Shown piece after piece: positions 10,488 to 22,610 of a stretch of 64,000 nucleotides of DNA. How positions within the stretch are numbered: the first letter of the stretch is position 1; each line of letters begins with the position of its first letter. The notes under the pieces were generated by a model. The model did no database searches, was not told where the DNA came from, and saw only the letters and a program-made list of their open reading frames with translations. The DNA is taken from contig OY735219.1 of NCBI GenBank assembly GCA_963457665.1, positions 20,220,619-20,284,618 on the forward strand, read 5' to 3'. The position numbers were made by a program, and so were the translations under genes. The stretch comes from Thysanoteuthis rhombus. Taxonomy: Eukaryota > Mollusca > Cephalopoda > Oegopsida > Thysanoteuthidae.

Positions 10488-10600
10488 TACGGCCAAATCG
10501 TGTTGGATACACCGATTTTTGTCCGATCACGGAAGTTAAGCAACATCGAGCCTGATCAGTACCCTGATGGGGGACATCCCTTGCAGTCATCCTGATTTCC
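10488..10600 (+). mobile_element. 5S rRNA-derived SINE head, copy 1
   Basis: The stretch follows 5S rRNA in order: ACGGCCAAAT near the start, GATCACGGAAGTTAAGCAAC in the middle (5S has GATCTCGGAAGCTAAGCAGG), then CCTGATCAGTACCCTGATGG (5S has CCTGGTTAGTACTTGGATGG) and GGACATCCC. This covers the internal promoter boxes A, IE and C. It is too diverged to be a functional 5S gene and has no tandem neighbours, so a 5S-headed SINE (SINE3 type) or 5S pseudogene is likely. The body probably continues to the right. Confidence 0.75.
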
Positions 10601-10779
10601 AACCGTATTTAGCACTATTTCTCTTTGGGAGCTTTCAGCATGATCAAGGGGGGTGAGTGGAACTTAGGTACAACACTCCCTCCATACTAAGCACCCTAGT
10701 ACAGCAGCCCAAGCTGCTGAAACCATCCGTCAAGACGTTAAGAGATATATAAACTCTGTTTCAGCTAACTTTTAAATTC

Positions 10780-11240
10780 ATAGACGATAAAGGCCTCGTC
10801 AGTCACTCAATAGAATTAGATGATCGATTACAAAATTTGAAGAAGAGGTAATCAATAAATAAGTTAATGCTCTCGCCTCCCGGCTGTGATAACTAAAGAA
10901 TTTTCAAATTAGATTTTTTAAAAAAACAAAAGTGAATACTGCTGGACATAAGGGACCGATATACCATAAACTTACATTGAAAACTAAATCCCTACAAAAA
11001 ATTCATTCAAAGGGAAATTTTTAAAAATCGAAAAAAATTCTCACATAAGAAGTTGTTCCATTTTTCTGCCCTTGAACTCTAATCATGTGGCTTGTACATG
11101 TGAGACATACGTACATAGCCAGCCAGCCAGACGAACTTGAAAACTGATAAAACCTATGACGACAGCTTAGGTGACAGTTTTGGTTGACTGTTTCAAAAAC
11201 CAGCTGTGTTTTACTCTTATAGATTGCATGATCCGCCGGG
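10780..11240 (-). repeat. Dispersed repeat E, reversed copy
   Basis: The plus strand has CTCGTCAGTCACTCAATAGA, then ACATAGCCAGCCAGCCAGAC, GACAGTTTTGGTTGACTGTT and TCAAAAACCAGCTGTG, the reverse of the blocks at 2.38-2.83 kb in reverse order. Confidence 0.55.
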
Positions 11241-11664
11241 GATATAAGGATGTGGTACCTGGAAGGCAGAGACGAGAGGTTTTCCAATCAATAAGGAAAG
11301 ATGTGCGGATGGTTTAATCAGAAAGTAACATTTCTACTCAGTGATTGCAAACATTCGTTTCTCGTCTTGAAACTTTCCAGGGGAGATTAGCTCATGGAAA
11401 TCCGTGTCCTTCATGGGGAAGGGTATTAGCGCCAGTTGGAACAGATGCCCCTGTCTCAGACAGGATAAGAAGACACGATTATGTGTCGACAGTCTCGATT
11501 AGATGTGTCAGGTAGGTGCACCCCCTTCATCTTAATTCCCATGGTAAATATCTTATATACCAATCAATTTTGCGATATAAGTCTTCGTCTGCATTGCTGA
11601 GTTACTTTGTATGCCAATATATGCATGCAAAGATTGTGTGCGTGTATGTGAATATATCTATTCT

Positions 11665-11720
11665 ACGTATCTCTCTCTCTCATACGCACACACACACAAT
11701 CTCATATATATATATATATA
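11665..11720. repeat. Short TC, CA and TA tracts
   Basis: CTCTCTCTCT, then CACACACACA, then a TA run of about 18 bases. Confidence 0.85.
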
Positions 11721-12529
11721 TCCTACAATCTGATTGTAGAGCAGACCTTTGAAAACTTGTCATTAGCCAAAATAGCGGAAGGCAAAGAAGCAATTATCAT
11801 TAATTAATATACAAAGAATTTGACAAACTCAGGCAAAAAAATTATGATGACATGTACCAAAGTGCAAATTAGTAATGCAATATCTGATGTTTGATGGGTT
11901 TATTTCACAAAGTGTCCAATACATTCCTAATTGAAGTAAAGCTTTAAATGTGGTGATATAATGGATTTGCCACACAAACATGTGTATGTTTCTGCACTTT
12001 TTTTTGGCTTCCGAGGGCCAATGAGCCTATTTATTCGGGTCGTTATTCAGGATGTTATTGGGAGGGGGTCTATTTCATGGGTGGGAAAATTCAGCCTTAT
12101 CCTATTTTGATTTCTCGTCTTTTGTTTTTCTTGTTTCCTGCTCTAAGTGAACACTTTTTTCGTCTCAAGCCTTTTTTCCGTAAAGAAAAAAGTTAAGCAA
12201 AATTTCGAAAAGTTCTGCCCAACATGGTGACTTGACCTTTTTGGGAGTCTGGAAACGTTCAAACTTATTCCTATATAAATTAATGGTATTAGTTCATTTC
12301 CTTAACTCTATGATGACTATTAAAGATTTTTTTTAGAAAGCTCAACTTTTGGATTGCGGAAAAACCTATATAAAGCCTTTTCTTATGCATTCATCGATTT
12401 ATATGTCTATGTAAGTTCGTCTCTCATTTGTATACTTTCTTAAAGTCCGCCTCACATAGTCACATAAAAATCTCTTTTTTCTTCTGTATCGGAATCGTTC
12501 GACTGAGAGTGTCAGCAAAACTGTCAACT

Positions 12530-12955
12530 TATATAATAGGTTTCTTCAGTTTTGAAGAGGGTCTGGCTGGGTATGTATGAATGTTGCATTATTACAAGCT
12601 GTGCCATTTGTATTAAAGGATGGAATGTATTTACGCCAATAGGCTAAAGGGGTAGAATTTCCTTATTATGTCTAGAAAAGGCGGTATTTGTTTTTGTTTT
12701 CTTAAAATTCCAACTTGAAAAGGTTTTTAGCGAGGGGTGGTCAATTTGCTATGTACTTTTTGCTAAATTGGTTCTTCAGCTGGTGTCTGGTAACATTCAC
12801 GCTTGTTTTTTTTTTGGGGGGGGGGTTGCTGCTGTTGTTGTTGTTGTTGTTGTTTTTATCAGACTTTTCCCGGTGATCACTGCCAAACAGAAGCAAGAAA
12901 AGAAACTTTTTAATTGATCACTCCCAACATGATGGTATCTATTCGATGACGAACC
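12530..12955 (+). repeat. Dispersed repeat E, copy 3
   Basis: GAGGGTCTGGCTGGGTATGT, CTAAATTGGTTCTTCAGCTG, TAACATTCACGCTTG and TTAATTGATCACTCCCAACA follow the order of the family. A T/G run and a TTG repeat (12,806-12,856) interrupt it. Confidence 0.6.
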
Positions 12956-12991
12956 AGGTCCGTCATTTTTCATTCTTTACGTCCGTCTGTC

Positions 12992-12995
<4 letters not shown>

Positions 12996-13087
<92 letters not shown>
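12996..13087. repeat. Long TC tract joined to CA tract
   Basis: About 74 bases of pure TC pass straight into 18 bases of CA. This is the longest pure tract in the window. Open frames through it (L/S on plus, R/E on minus) are microsatellite artefacts. Confidence 0.95.
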
Positions 13088-13419
13088 TTATACAACCTTA
13101 TCCTCTCTCTGTATTTAACACCTCTGCATGCACAGAAAGAGGTCTGGACATAGCAGATTTTACAAATTGTAGAATGAGAACGATTTGTAAACTCAGGGGT
13201 AGGCCCCTGGAAAATTATAAGTTCGTGCCAAGTAACACAGCTGACCTCCCCACTCTGCCTGGGCCTGCACACAGAATGACAGCGTTAAGTAAGCCATAAT
13301 CAATTGCCATTGATCAAGCTTATCTCACAAGTTATTGATAGCGAATTCGATCCCCAATAGGTACCATCTCATTGCAGCTAGACAATTTAAAGCTTATTTA
13401 ACAGATCATGTGACCAATG

Positions 13420-13760
13420 TCTTTTGGAAGCGTGCCGTGTTACGGGTGATAAGTTTTAAAGATTGAGAAAAGGGGTGATCAATTACTTCTCTCGCTTTTT
13501 GTTGGGGAGTGATCACTTAGAAAAATCTGATTTAAAAAAAAACAAAAAAAACAAGCCGACGTAAACTGAGTGGGCGCATAAATCCAGATTGTAAATTGAC
13601 CCCAATCCCACCCCTAAAAACCTATTCTGGGGGCAAATTTTTTTGAAAAAATTAAGCTTTTGAGCTCCATGGGTACGGCCTATATACTTGATACATACAT
13701 AGCCAGTCAGTCAGCCAGGAAGCCTCATTGGCTTAAAAAGCGAAGAATCTTATTATTTCT
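13420..13760 (-). repeat. Dispersed repeat E, copy 4 (reversed)
   Basis: The plus strand has GGGGTGATCAATTACTTCTC, GGAGTGATCACTTAG, then GAGCTCCATGGGTACGGCC and CATACATAGCCAGTCAGTCA. The hammerhead-like core lies 45 bases beyond its right end. Confidence 0.55.
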
Positions 13761-13804
13761 ATTATCATTTGGACCATTCTCATCTTAGTTGTTTTTCATA
13801 CAAT

Positions 13805-13837
13805 GTTTCGGCCGTTGTACTCTACGGCCTTCATCAG
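13805..13837 (-). ncRNA. Hammerhead-ribozyme-like core
   Basis: The minus strand reads CTGATGA, one A, then GGCCGT-8 nt loop-ACGGCC (a perfect six-pair stem II), then GAAAC. These are the two conserved strands of a hammerhead core around stem II. Penelope-like elements are known to carry such ribozymes in their terminal repeats. Stem III could be CAT/ATG, but the cleavage-site U after it reads A, and no convincing stem I was found. It is probably an inactive relic. Confidence 0.45.
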
Positions 13838-14394
13838 GTATCATCTGGTAGGTGTGCGGAAGTAACGAACCTCATCTCAAAAATTCAGAGATATACTGAA
13901 GAATCTTATATTGGCTGTTACTTTTAACTGTTTCAAATATACGAAGCAAAATTATTTTCCTATTTGACTATTGCTGCTTGCGGGCAAAGACATCTACTGC
14001 AGCTGTCTTTAACGTGTACATTGGTTAAATGAAATTCCTTTGTAGACAGTCAGGCGCGTTCGAGAAATCCCAAATAATCATGAGTTGGAATGAAAGAAGA
14101 TGGGATTTCACGCTCTTCAGTCTCATCTCAGCTTCCGTCTGTTGGGCTAGACAGACCCCCAGCCACACCCGACTGCCTCTAAAACATTGTCATATCCCCT
14201 GGGACAGTAACAAACCAACAAACGGTATTACGGAAGAAGAACAAAATGGGGAAACTTTCTTTTTTTTTTTGTTCCATGGAAAATTCGTTTTTCACACACT
14301 CGTTTTTGTATAGATCTTTTCGGCCCATCCCTGTCTGAATAAATCAATCGCCGTTTCTATCTCTCTTAAAGACACATACAGCGTGTCTCAAAAT

Positions 14395-14740
14395 TCCATC
14401 CCTGGACGTAGACCTTCCCCAAAATTTGCTAAACCTCTCTAACATGGACCTTGCATAGATAGTACTTTTTTTTACTTTTTCTAGTTCGTCACGTCATCTT
14501 ATTTTCTGCCGGTACCATTTCCACATATGATCTCTGGCCATTAACATTGTGATTTTGATGCCCAGCGTTTGTCTGACATTTTTGCAACATTACCAGCCCA
14601 TTGCCATTTGAGTTTTCTAATGTCTTGTGATCTCTGATGCTCACATTGCTTGGTTCTCAGTTTAACAACCAATCTGTTGGCTAGGTCCTATGTCCCAGCT
14701 CCATAGGTGACTACTGAGAGGATGCATTGGTTGCATGAAC
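14395..14740 (-). mobile_element. RTE-type LINE 3' end
   Basis: On the minus strand the family 3' block AAATTTTGGGGAAGGTCTAC appears, and further in, the words QMAMGWxCCKNV (family: QWAGHVARM) can be read in broken frames. The plus strand shows GCAACATTACCAGCCCATTG, a tag shared with the copies at 27.9 and 59.3 kb. It is a 5'-truncated, decayed fragment. Confidence 0.75.
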
Positions 14741-15829
14741 CAACAGTTTGGAGGAATACGGAATATTCAGAATATGTCATATTGTTATAATGGAATGCTA
14801 GGTTCTGTACAATATTTTGATAACATCTCAATGCTCAGCTTTTTTGTTTGTTTTTTGTTTGTTTTTGAGCGGCTGTTGATTCTTACATCTGTTTTATCAT
14901 CGACATTGAATATGCAAGAGTAGGTTCACTTAGTAATATGCAACATAAAAAGGCATGAACTGTAATGAAACCAGCTTTGCAGTTCTAGGGTCAAACTCAT
15001 ATGCTTCATTAAAATCTAAAAGGTAAACAAAACAGAATTCATTTCTCCATACAATATTATTCTAAAACTACGTGTCTCATTTCAACTCTTTTATTAGTAT
15101 TTCCTGTAATAAAACGAGTCGACCAGAGTCCAAAGATTGAATTTGTCATCAGTTATGGTGTACGTAACTTATCCGTGTCATCGTGTCGTCACTATTCTCT
15201 TGGGTGAAGTCATTTGTGGTGACGAACAAAAATATAAAATCAAAACTCAATAGTAGTTTGACGGTATTTTTCATAACAGAATTCAATATTTACAAAAAAT
15301 ATCGAGAACTTGACAACATGACGTTATGGCATCACTCTTTCTTTCCCCCTCTCTCTACTTTACTTATTTGTCAAATTCAAAAGTCTTAAATTCAAAAGTC
15401 TGACAAATCCACGATAATAAAGTCAACTCGAGGATTAGAGAATTATAGAAAGCATTGAGAGAAAGTTCAATTGTTATTCCTCTCTGAATTTTCCTTGAAC
15501 ATATCCAACTCTTTTCTCAAGATATTTTTCTTCGTACGTGTATGAGCGTTTATTTGGACTCACTGAGACAGTGATAGAGAGATATATATGAACAAACTGT
15601 GATTGACAAAGAGATATGAAAAGACTGAAATAGATAGATATAGTATCGGATCCTGCAAAGATTCAGTAGTATGTATTAACGAAACTCATAATCAACAGGT
15701 TTCCCAAGCAAATTGCCTCACACATGTATACGTACATATACCTATACACACGTTCAAAGATTCTTACAGGCATACATATATAGACGCACACACACATTCA
15801 AAGAGAGAGACTTGTATATTCAAGTATAC

Positions 15830-15830
<1 letters not shown>

Positions 15831-15863
<33 letters not shown>

Positions 15864-15896
15864 TAGATAGATAGATAGATAGATAGACAGATAGAT

Positions 15897-15931
<35 letters not shown>
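15831..15931. repeat. TA, GATA and GA compound microsatellite
   Basis: A TA run, then about nine GATA units (one changed to GACA), then a GA run with one interruption. Confidence 0.93.
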
Positions 15932-16047
15932 AACATATATATGTATGCATACTCACAAAAACATACTCACACGCACATGGAGATAGAGAGAGAGACGGAT
16001 AGAAACGGAGATAGAGATGTTTTAATTATCCTTTAAACCTGTCAATT

Positions 16048-16338
16048 TTATTTCGTTTTGTCTTCTTTCTTTCGTCGGTGTCTATTTCCGGATATGTTCT
16101 CCTGTTTCCATTTAATTAAATCCAATAAAGATTGAATTGATCGATTTTTTCTTTTCGTGTAAAGAATTGCATCGGTGTTGAAAAGACAGGAAACTATGTC
16201 AACCGAAAGAAAGTAACCTGGACGGAGACAAGAAGTTTCACAATTTGATTTAACACATTCAATCAAATCGTTTGGAAAAGGAGATTTTTCTGTTAACCTA
16301 TTCCAGACAGCATTACCCAGACCTGGCCAAGAAAACAC
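16048..16338 (-). other. Unassigned 96-codon open stretch
   Basis: The frame reads MFSWPGLGNAVWNRLTEKSP at its start and ends in a lysine/arginine-rich tail (RHRRKKEDKTK). Four cysteines lie in the middle. It is free of simple repeats and reads more like protein than the surrounding frames. No homologue was recognised, no splice pattern is clear and chance is possible at this length. Confidence 0.2.
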
Positions 16339-17214
16339 GTGTGTTTGTTTGTTTACTATCGAATCTAATAATACCTATTGGACGTAGAGAGATAGATTTT
16401 ATCGAATCAGTCAAAACAACATGGTGCCTTCTATTTAATGGCGACGTGCTTTGAAATAAGCAATATCATCGAACTTCAATACCACAACAACTCAGCATTG
16501 ACCTTTTAATGCCTAGAAGACCATTCTTGAATGTCCAATAGTTGGAAGCCGGGAGAAAGGCTGGCTGCTGAATGAATTTAGTTTTGATGATCGTATGTGA
16601 TTCTGAGATATAATTGTTAAAATTTATTACGTTCTCATTCTTTATTGATATATTGACCATATTTTGGCATTTTTCGGTAACTTTACTGCATTAAATTCCC
16701 ATGAGAATGACCCAACCAAATGTTCACGAGTAAAAATGCCCATCATATACCCTGAACATAATCATACCAGAATGTGGCTGCGCATGATAAGTACCTGACG
16801 TACGACTTTTTTTCTTCTAAGTTGATATTTTCGTTACTTCTAAGGCTATTATGCTCAGTTTTAAGTCCATTTCGAAGCTTGAACACTATGGACCATAATA
16901 CAGTGTTCAAGGTGAAATGAGCGCTGTAGCTCATGAAATAACAAAAATATCAATTCTGGCTCGTTGAGCAATTATGCTCGCCTACTCATATATGATATGT
17001 AGGGCTCACCTTGTGCAGGTAGATCACAAATTGAATTTGAATTATCTTCGAACTAGTGAATTTCAGAAATAAATTCAGCTTGTAAAAGGTTAAACACGTC
17101 TTTCAGACCAATTTTTGCACAGAGTTTAATTCTCACTAGGGGCACAATTCTCATGGCCTTGTGCCAAAATAGCTAATTTTTTCAAATATGAGACCTTGTT
17201 GGATTAGAAAATTA

Positions 17215-17400
17215 TACGTTCCCCATCGGCGGAACTGGTTCATGCTCAAACTCATGTAAAAGCCAAGATTTCAAACGCTGATTTTCAAGGTAGGTAGGCC
17301 TTTCTTCCTGGAGGATTAGGGCAACATAATCTTCCTATCACTCGTTTGGCCCCGTGCCGAATTCAGCTCAAGTCAGTAAATATCTGTAAATTTCTTCATT
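17215..17400 (+). repeat. Dispersed repeat D, copy 2
   Basis: TGTAAAAGCCAAGATTTCAA, ACGCTGATTTTCAAGGTAGG and CTCGTTTGGCCCCGTGCCGA parallel copy 1. A weaker trace (CGTAAAAGACATGATTTCTC) lies near 28,635. Confidence 0.5.
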
Positions 17401-18069
17401 AGTTTTGAACAAAAGTTGTTTTTTTTATATTTTCGTAGTATTTGAGATACAATGTCTCCTAATGATGATCTCCTGAAGGCAAATTACTAACTGCAAATAC
17501 TCAGCACATATTTTATGCTTGTGAGGTAATTCCTTCCAAACTTTGATGAAATTTTGTGTTTTGCCTGAAATTTACGTCCTGTCAATTGAAGCTTATTCTT
17601 CTGCCTTGAATTTTTAGCTTCAAGGAAAATAGCAATCAAAATTCTTTTATCTGATGTATTAATAAACGTTCCAGAACTCAAATTTGAAGAGAATTTTTTT
17701 TTCAAAATATACCAAACAGAATTTCTCTGAAAATTATGACAAAAATATGCAGACATCTATTTTACCTCCACCGACGGAGTTTGAAGAGTTATACGTAATC
17801 AGTCAATAAGCCCATATAATATCTCTAAAAGCTCAACGAATTCCAATGGTATCTTGTTGAAGGAAGGGCCATTAGCTTAGGAAAAATAGACTGAATCTTT
17901 GGGCATACCCAGAATCTTTTCTCAAAGTTACCTCTCCTACATCGTAGCTATATCTATAATTTCTTGATTAAATTTTCTAGAAGAGTAGGCCATGGAAGAA
18001 GAAAGAATAGGTTGAAACTTGAGTCGGATCCAGGAACCCTTTTATCGATAGAGATATTTTTCTTTTTTT

Positions 18070-18071
<2 letters not shown>

Positions 18072-18125
<54 letters not shown>
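18072..18125. repeat. TA microsatellite
   Basis: About 54 bases of pure TA. Confidence 0.93.
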
Positions 18126-18128
<3 letters not shown>

Positions 18129-18957
18129 ACATTCATTTATATATTCACTCATGTTTGTCCACCTGGTGTCTCCTAAGGTTCTTGATGAATTTCAATGACG
18201 TTTTGTGGAAGAGTTGATCGTGGGCTAAGGAAGAATTTATATAAGTCTGGGGACAGATCAAGAATTTTGTCAGTCACCCCCACCCAGCACAAACAGATTT
18301 TCATTCAGTTTTTGTGACGATAGCAATGATAGTGTTCATGCTCTCTAAGAACTTTATAGTTTCCAAATGGCTTTATTCAACGATCTAAACATGAATATTT
18401 TATTTGGATTGGAATGGAGCACATTTTTCACTGGCAGACTCAGGAGTTTTACTTTTCCAAAGACTTTATCAGATCTATCTCTTCAGGAACATCCAACATG
18501 GGTGAATTCGGAAGCAGCCGCAAACCTTTCTTGAAAGGCTTTCTTGCGCATTTTCTTTGTTTTGCTATTCAAAATGACGTGTACATCTTCAACAAAATTC
18601 ATGATCCATGGGATAAAAGGCAGAAATGGAAGATTGAGTACCACATTGCTTATCATACATAATATTACAAAGAACTTACTAGTCTGTGTATAATCTAAGA
18701 TGTTGAGAACTACATATCGGATCAGAAACAAAGACAAGTCCGAAATTACGTGTCTGATTACCTATAGCAAACAGCCCAAATCGAATTTTCAAAAGAAAAA
18801 AAAAGTCAATAGGGTCTGCGTTCGTGCTCTCAATACAATTCTGTCGAAAATATTTTGTGTTTTTTCCAAAACTATTTGAATTAGGTAGATAAACATCAAA
18901 CTAGATATATATTTTTAATCAGCAGCATCCAGGATAGGCTTTTCTTTCCATCATTTA

Positions 18958-19200
18958 TTTGAACCAACTCAACCTTAGACCATCTCCATTCAATAAACCA
19001 GCTGAAAGAGAAGGCAGAATACAAAATGCCACTTGCAGTAGCATTTATAGTCTTCAAGAAGGCATTCGACTCTGTAAAAGTTCCCGTGGTCATGAAGGCT
19101 GTCATCCTACAAGGTGTAGACCCTTTATACAATCACTGCAACTCAGTGCTATCAGGCTACATAAAGACTCTGAACCCTTCCAACTCTAAAAGAAGAAAGA
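18958..19200 (+). mobile_element. RTE-type LINE reverse-transcriptase fragment
   Basis: The reading EYKMPLAVAFIVFKKAFDSV, then VVMKAVILQGVDPLYNHCNS, matches the reverse-transcriptase A block of RTE-type LINEs (family: FIDYEKAFDSV). It is the only fragment here covering this part of the protein and is cut off at both sides. It could come from a different family member than the 3' ends. Confidence 0.8.
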
Positions 19201-22180
19201 CAAGGCGATTTCTTTTTTAATTCGACTCGAGCTGTGTGCTATCGGTAATTTGAGACCTGCTAATTTTGGACATGCCTTTGCTCTGTGAAACATAGTACTC
19301 AAAAACATACTTGCTAAAAAATCATTTTACATTTAGAACCAAGTTTTTAAAAAATTTAAAAATTTAAAAATCTAAAAATTTAAAAAATCAACAGGGGTGG
19401 GGGTAGGGTGGGGTTTCGCTGTTATAACTGTAGGAAGATTGAAATTATGATTAAGTTGCCCGGATGAACATTCTAAAAATTTGAATACTTAAAAAAAAAA
19501 AAAAAAAATGAATAAATTAATTAAAATAATAAAAGATGTAAAAAAAAAGCCACATCCGGGTACTGTGTTAAACCTACAACATTAAAGACAAACATTTATA
19601 TTTTGTCACTGGTGGGTCTTATGACTGCCAATACAGTTAAAAGCTTTTAGTTTTACAATGTAACTTATGATCTTTTAGGTTTAGTAAATATTTACCAATC
19701 CACCAAATTATTTTGGTATTTTACAAATTTCAGTCCTTACACTTGAAACCAGTATTTACCTAATGTTTTGTTTTAGTTACCTTCCCGGATGGCTCAGTTT
19801 TATGCTCCCCTTACTGAAAGTTGTGTATCACGTGATCGGAAGAACCACTTCTTGCACGACTTCTAAAGTGTCTTTTTTCTTGTTAAACACCGTATCAAGA
19901 GAAACTAGCTTACTACATAAGTATAAACCTTCGTACACCTCAATTACTAACCCCTGTTAGATGCTTAAGTTTGCCGTTGCGCAGTATATATTTGATATTT
20001 TATACTCGCCCTAAGTGAATGAATATCTATAAAACTAATTTTCAGTTAAAAGAAAAAATATCGATTGCAGCAACTTGTAATTTCTTTGATATTCCACCAT
20101 ACAATCACTAAGTTAATGAGTCGGATATCAGTTACTATGAACTCTAGTGATAGTATAGATAATTAGGACCCAAATTCCAAATTGCCCCCTGATAAGAGTA
20201 AAAAGCGAAAGGGCTGAAGGATAATTTCTACTAATACGAAGCGACTTTACATTTAGCTTAAAAGCTACTGAAGTCGTTCTGTTTCTTTGTTTTTTTTTTT
20301 TTATTAATGAATATCCATAGACTCCGGATAGCTATCGGTGGCATGGCATGAAAATTTTTAATCTGTATTTCTTCCAATTTACAAAAATACTAATCTATCC
20401 GGTGGTCTTTGTCCAAATCCCTTTTTATTGACATCGAGGCCAGCGTGAAACTACAAAACAGACCCTTAACGGAAGCCTTTTCCCTCAAAGTCTGATATTG
20501 ATATCGTTCCTAATTATCCCTAAGATACTGCAAGTCACTTCCCCTTCGTAGAGTCGACATTTCACAATATCACCGGGACTAACAAATCTCTTTACCGCTT
20601 CCTTCCCGTTGTTCCTCATCCCTTAGGACTGAAGCCTCAATTACCCTCTCGGGGTGGGTTTCTGCGATTCGGTAGCTCTACATTTTAGATGTACTAGGAC
20701 ATGGCACCTTAGGCCAATTCCTATCCGTTTTATTCTATATCTTGCATGTACCGCTAATCTTAAAGAATGAAAGCTATATCTTGGTCCAACATTACAAATC
20801 ACTAAATATTAAAAAAAATACTCTAATCTGCAAAGGGTTAAATATAGATGGTCTGTAAGACCATTTTGGTTGCCCCCAACTTGGTCCAGAGACTTGGTGG
20901 GATTAAATGTTATGAGTAAGGTCTTGATAGTCTGCAAGTCTTCTGAGGACTGACTTTCCACCGCGCCATCTAAGTGGGCAACCATTTTGAGTGCCCCCCC
21001 CCTACCACAGGATGATTGGGTTACATTTGCTGTGGAACTCCAGCAGATCCGCTGACATCCTCAGCACCGTTAGATCGGATACGTAAAGCTGCTCCCCCCC
21101 CCCGGTCTGGTCGTCTTTGTGTTGTAACTCCCTTAGATTTCAGTGGGAGACAAAATGACCATCCCCTTTCCTTAAGGGTGACCTGGAACCTCGCAAAGCA
21201 GGGATTTTCAGCTACTTAAGGTATTTTCACATACCTACACGCTATAATGATGCCGTAATTTCCATTCGGTAAGCTTCTGTATATTCATCTTATACACTAA
21301 GTAGTTCTCAACTTTCTCCAAGGGTCTCGTCACGTAGTGTTGGAGTATTCCTTATTGAGAATGCATGAATATCATACATACTATAGACGTAGTAATCGAT
21401 ATCAAATTCATTTGATTTAATGTTACATTTTTAAAGGTAGATGAGATTCTCTCTCTCGAACCCAATCAATTTTGGCAGTTTCAGAAATATCCGCTAATAA
21501 TTCTCAATTGAGTCCTGCACGAAATTTGGTCGTTGGTTTCAGTCATTGCTGTTCACAACTCTGTTGCATGTTGGTTGTAATTACTTAAAAAATTCCAGTA
21601 TACGCCAGCCATTTTTCTTGGGGTACATATACTCCGGTTTGAAACCACCCCTGCACAAGGATCATTCCAATTTCTGTCAAAACCGAAGTGGGGATAAACG
21701 GTCGATAAACTTGTCTTTTTTGATTAATGAATTCCTATGTCAAAATATTTGTCCCAATATTTGTCTTCGCTTCAAGAGATAAACAAGTCCTTCATCCGTT
21801 TCTTGTTGCTATCCAGGCCAGTGATGGAGGCTCAGGCTAGCGTTATTGAGTGTAGTGTAGAGATCTCTCCTCTTCAGGAATAGCAAGTCCCGCCGTACCA
21901 GGCACTATTGCTCACGGCACGTGGTAGTCACTCATCTAGATACGGACCAAGGTCGATGTTGCTCAACTTGAATGATCGTACGAGGACCAGTGTACTCGAT
22001 GCGATATGGTCGTAATGAAACAAGATAGCAACTGGCGTTTATCCACTTCCGGTTGTTTATGGTCTGGCCTGGTTCACTAATGTAAATAGCCTTTTAACTT
22101 CGTGGTTATCTTCTAGAAAAACACTACTTTAAATGAAACATAAGTGAAACCAGTTCCACCATTGACAAAATGACAGATCA
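19200..22180. other. No host gene recognised
   Basis: It contains an A/T decamer-like run at 19,346-19,390 (AAAAATTTAA units), an A run at 19,492-19,508, and a GC-richer part at 20.4-21.2 kb with C runs of 7 and 10. The GC-richer part may be old element sequence, but no protein family was recognised. Confidence 0.35.
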
Positions 22181-22610
22181 ACCGTTATGTCCTATGCTGG
22201 ACATAGGCCTTTCCCATCTCCTTCAATGACTAGCATGACTGTGCTACCCTCCACCATGTCTTACTAGTGAATCTTTCTATAGTCTCGCTTCCTACTGAGT
22301 TTACTGTCCCACAGGCAATTGGTTAGCTTCATGTTCCATCTGTAATCCCTTCTCACTATGTACTCAGTCCATCTCCATTTTCATTGCTTAATCATTTGTA
22401 CGGTTTCCTTCATTCTGCACATCTCCAGCCAAAGGTCTTCCTTCTGGAGCCATAATCGCAACGAGTTATTTCTAAAATTGCTCTTCCCATTGGTTTCTGT
22501 GTTATCCTGAGGTTTTGTAAGTTTCTAGATTTTGCAGCCGTTGGTCATAGCTTGTATTATGCATTGATGTTTTTGCTTCACGTTTAAATATCCTGGCTAT
22601 TTTCTAGCGA
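22180..22610 (-). mobile_element. RTE-type LINE 3' end, diverged subfamily
   Basis: Minus-strand broken frames read GRAILEITRCDYGSRRKTFG and WWRVAQS..SLKEMGKAYVQ, matching the C-terminal LG.SLRD...W.RVAQDR..W..L.EAYVQ pattern of RTE-type proteins. Its last line (GGCCTATGTCCAGCATAGGA) differs from the other copies, so it belongs to a different subfamily. Confidence 0.75.

Larger units (their letters stand above)
14740..17215. other. No host gene recognised
   Basis: Apart from the compound microsatellite at 15.8 kb and the open stretch at 16.05-16.34 kb nothing could be named. Confidence 0.4.

Noticed and set aside
10488-10600. Functional 5S rRNA gene
   Set aside because: There are too many differences from conserved 5S positions, no tandem array, and a sister copy shares the differences.
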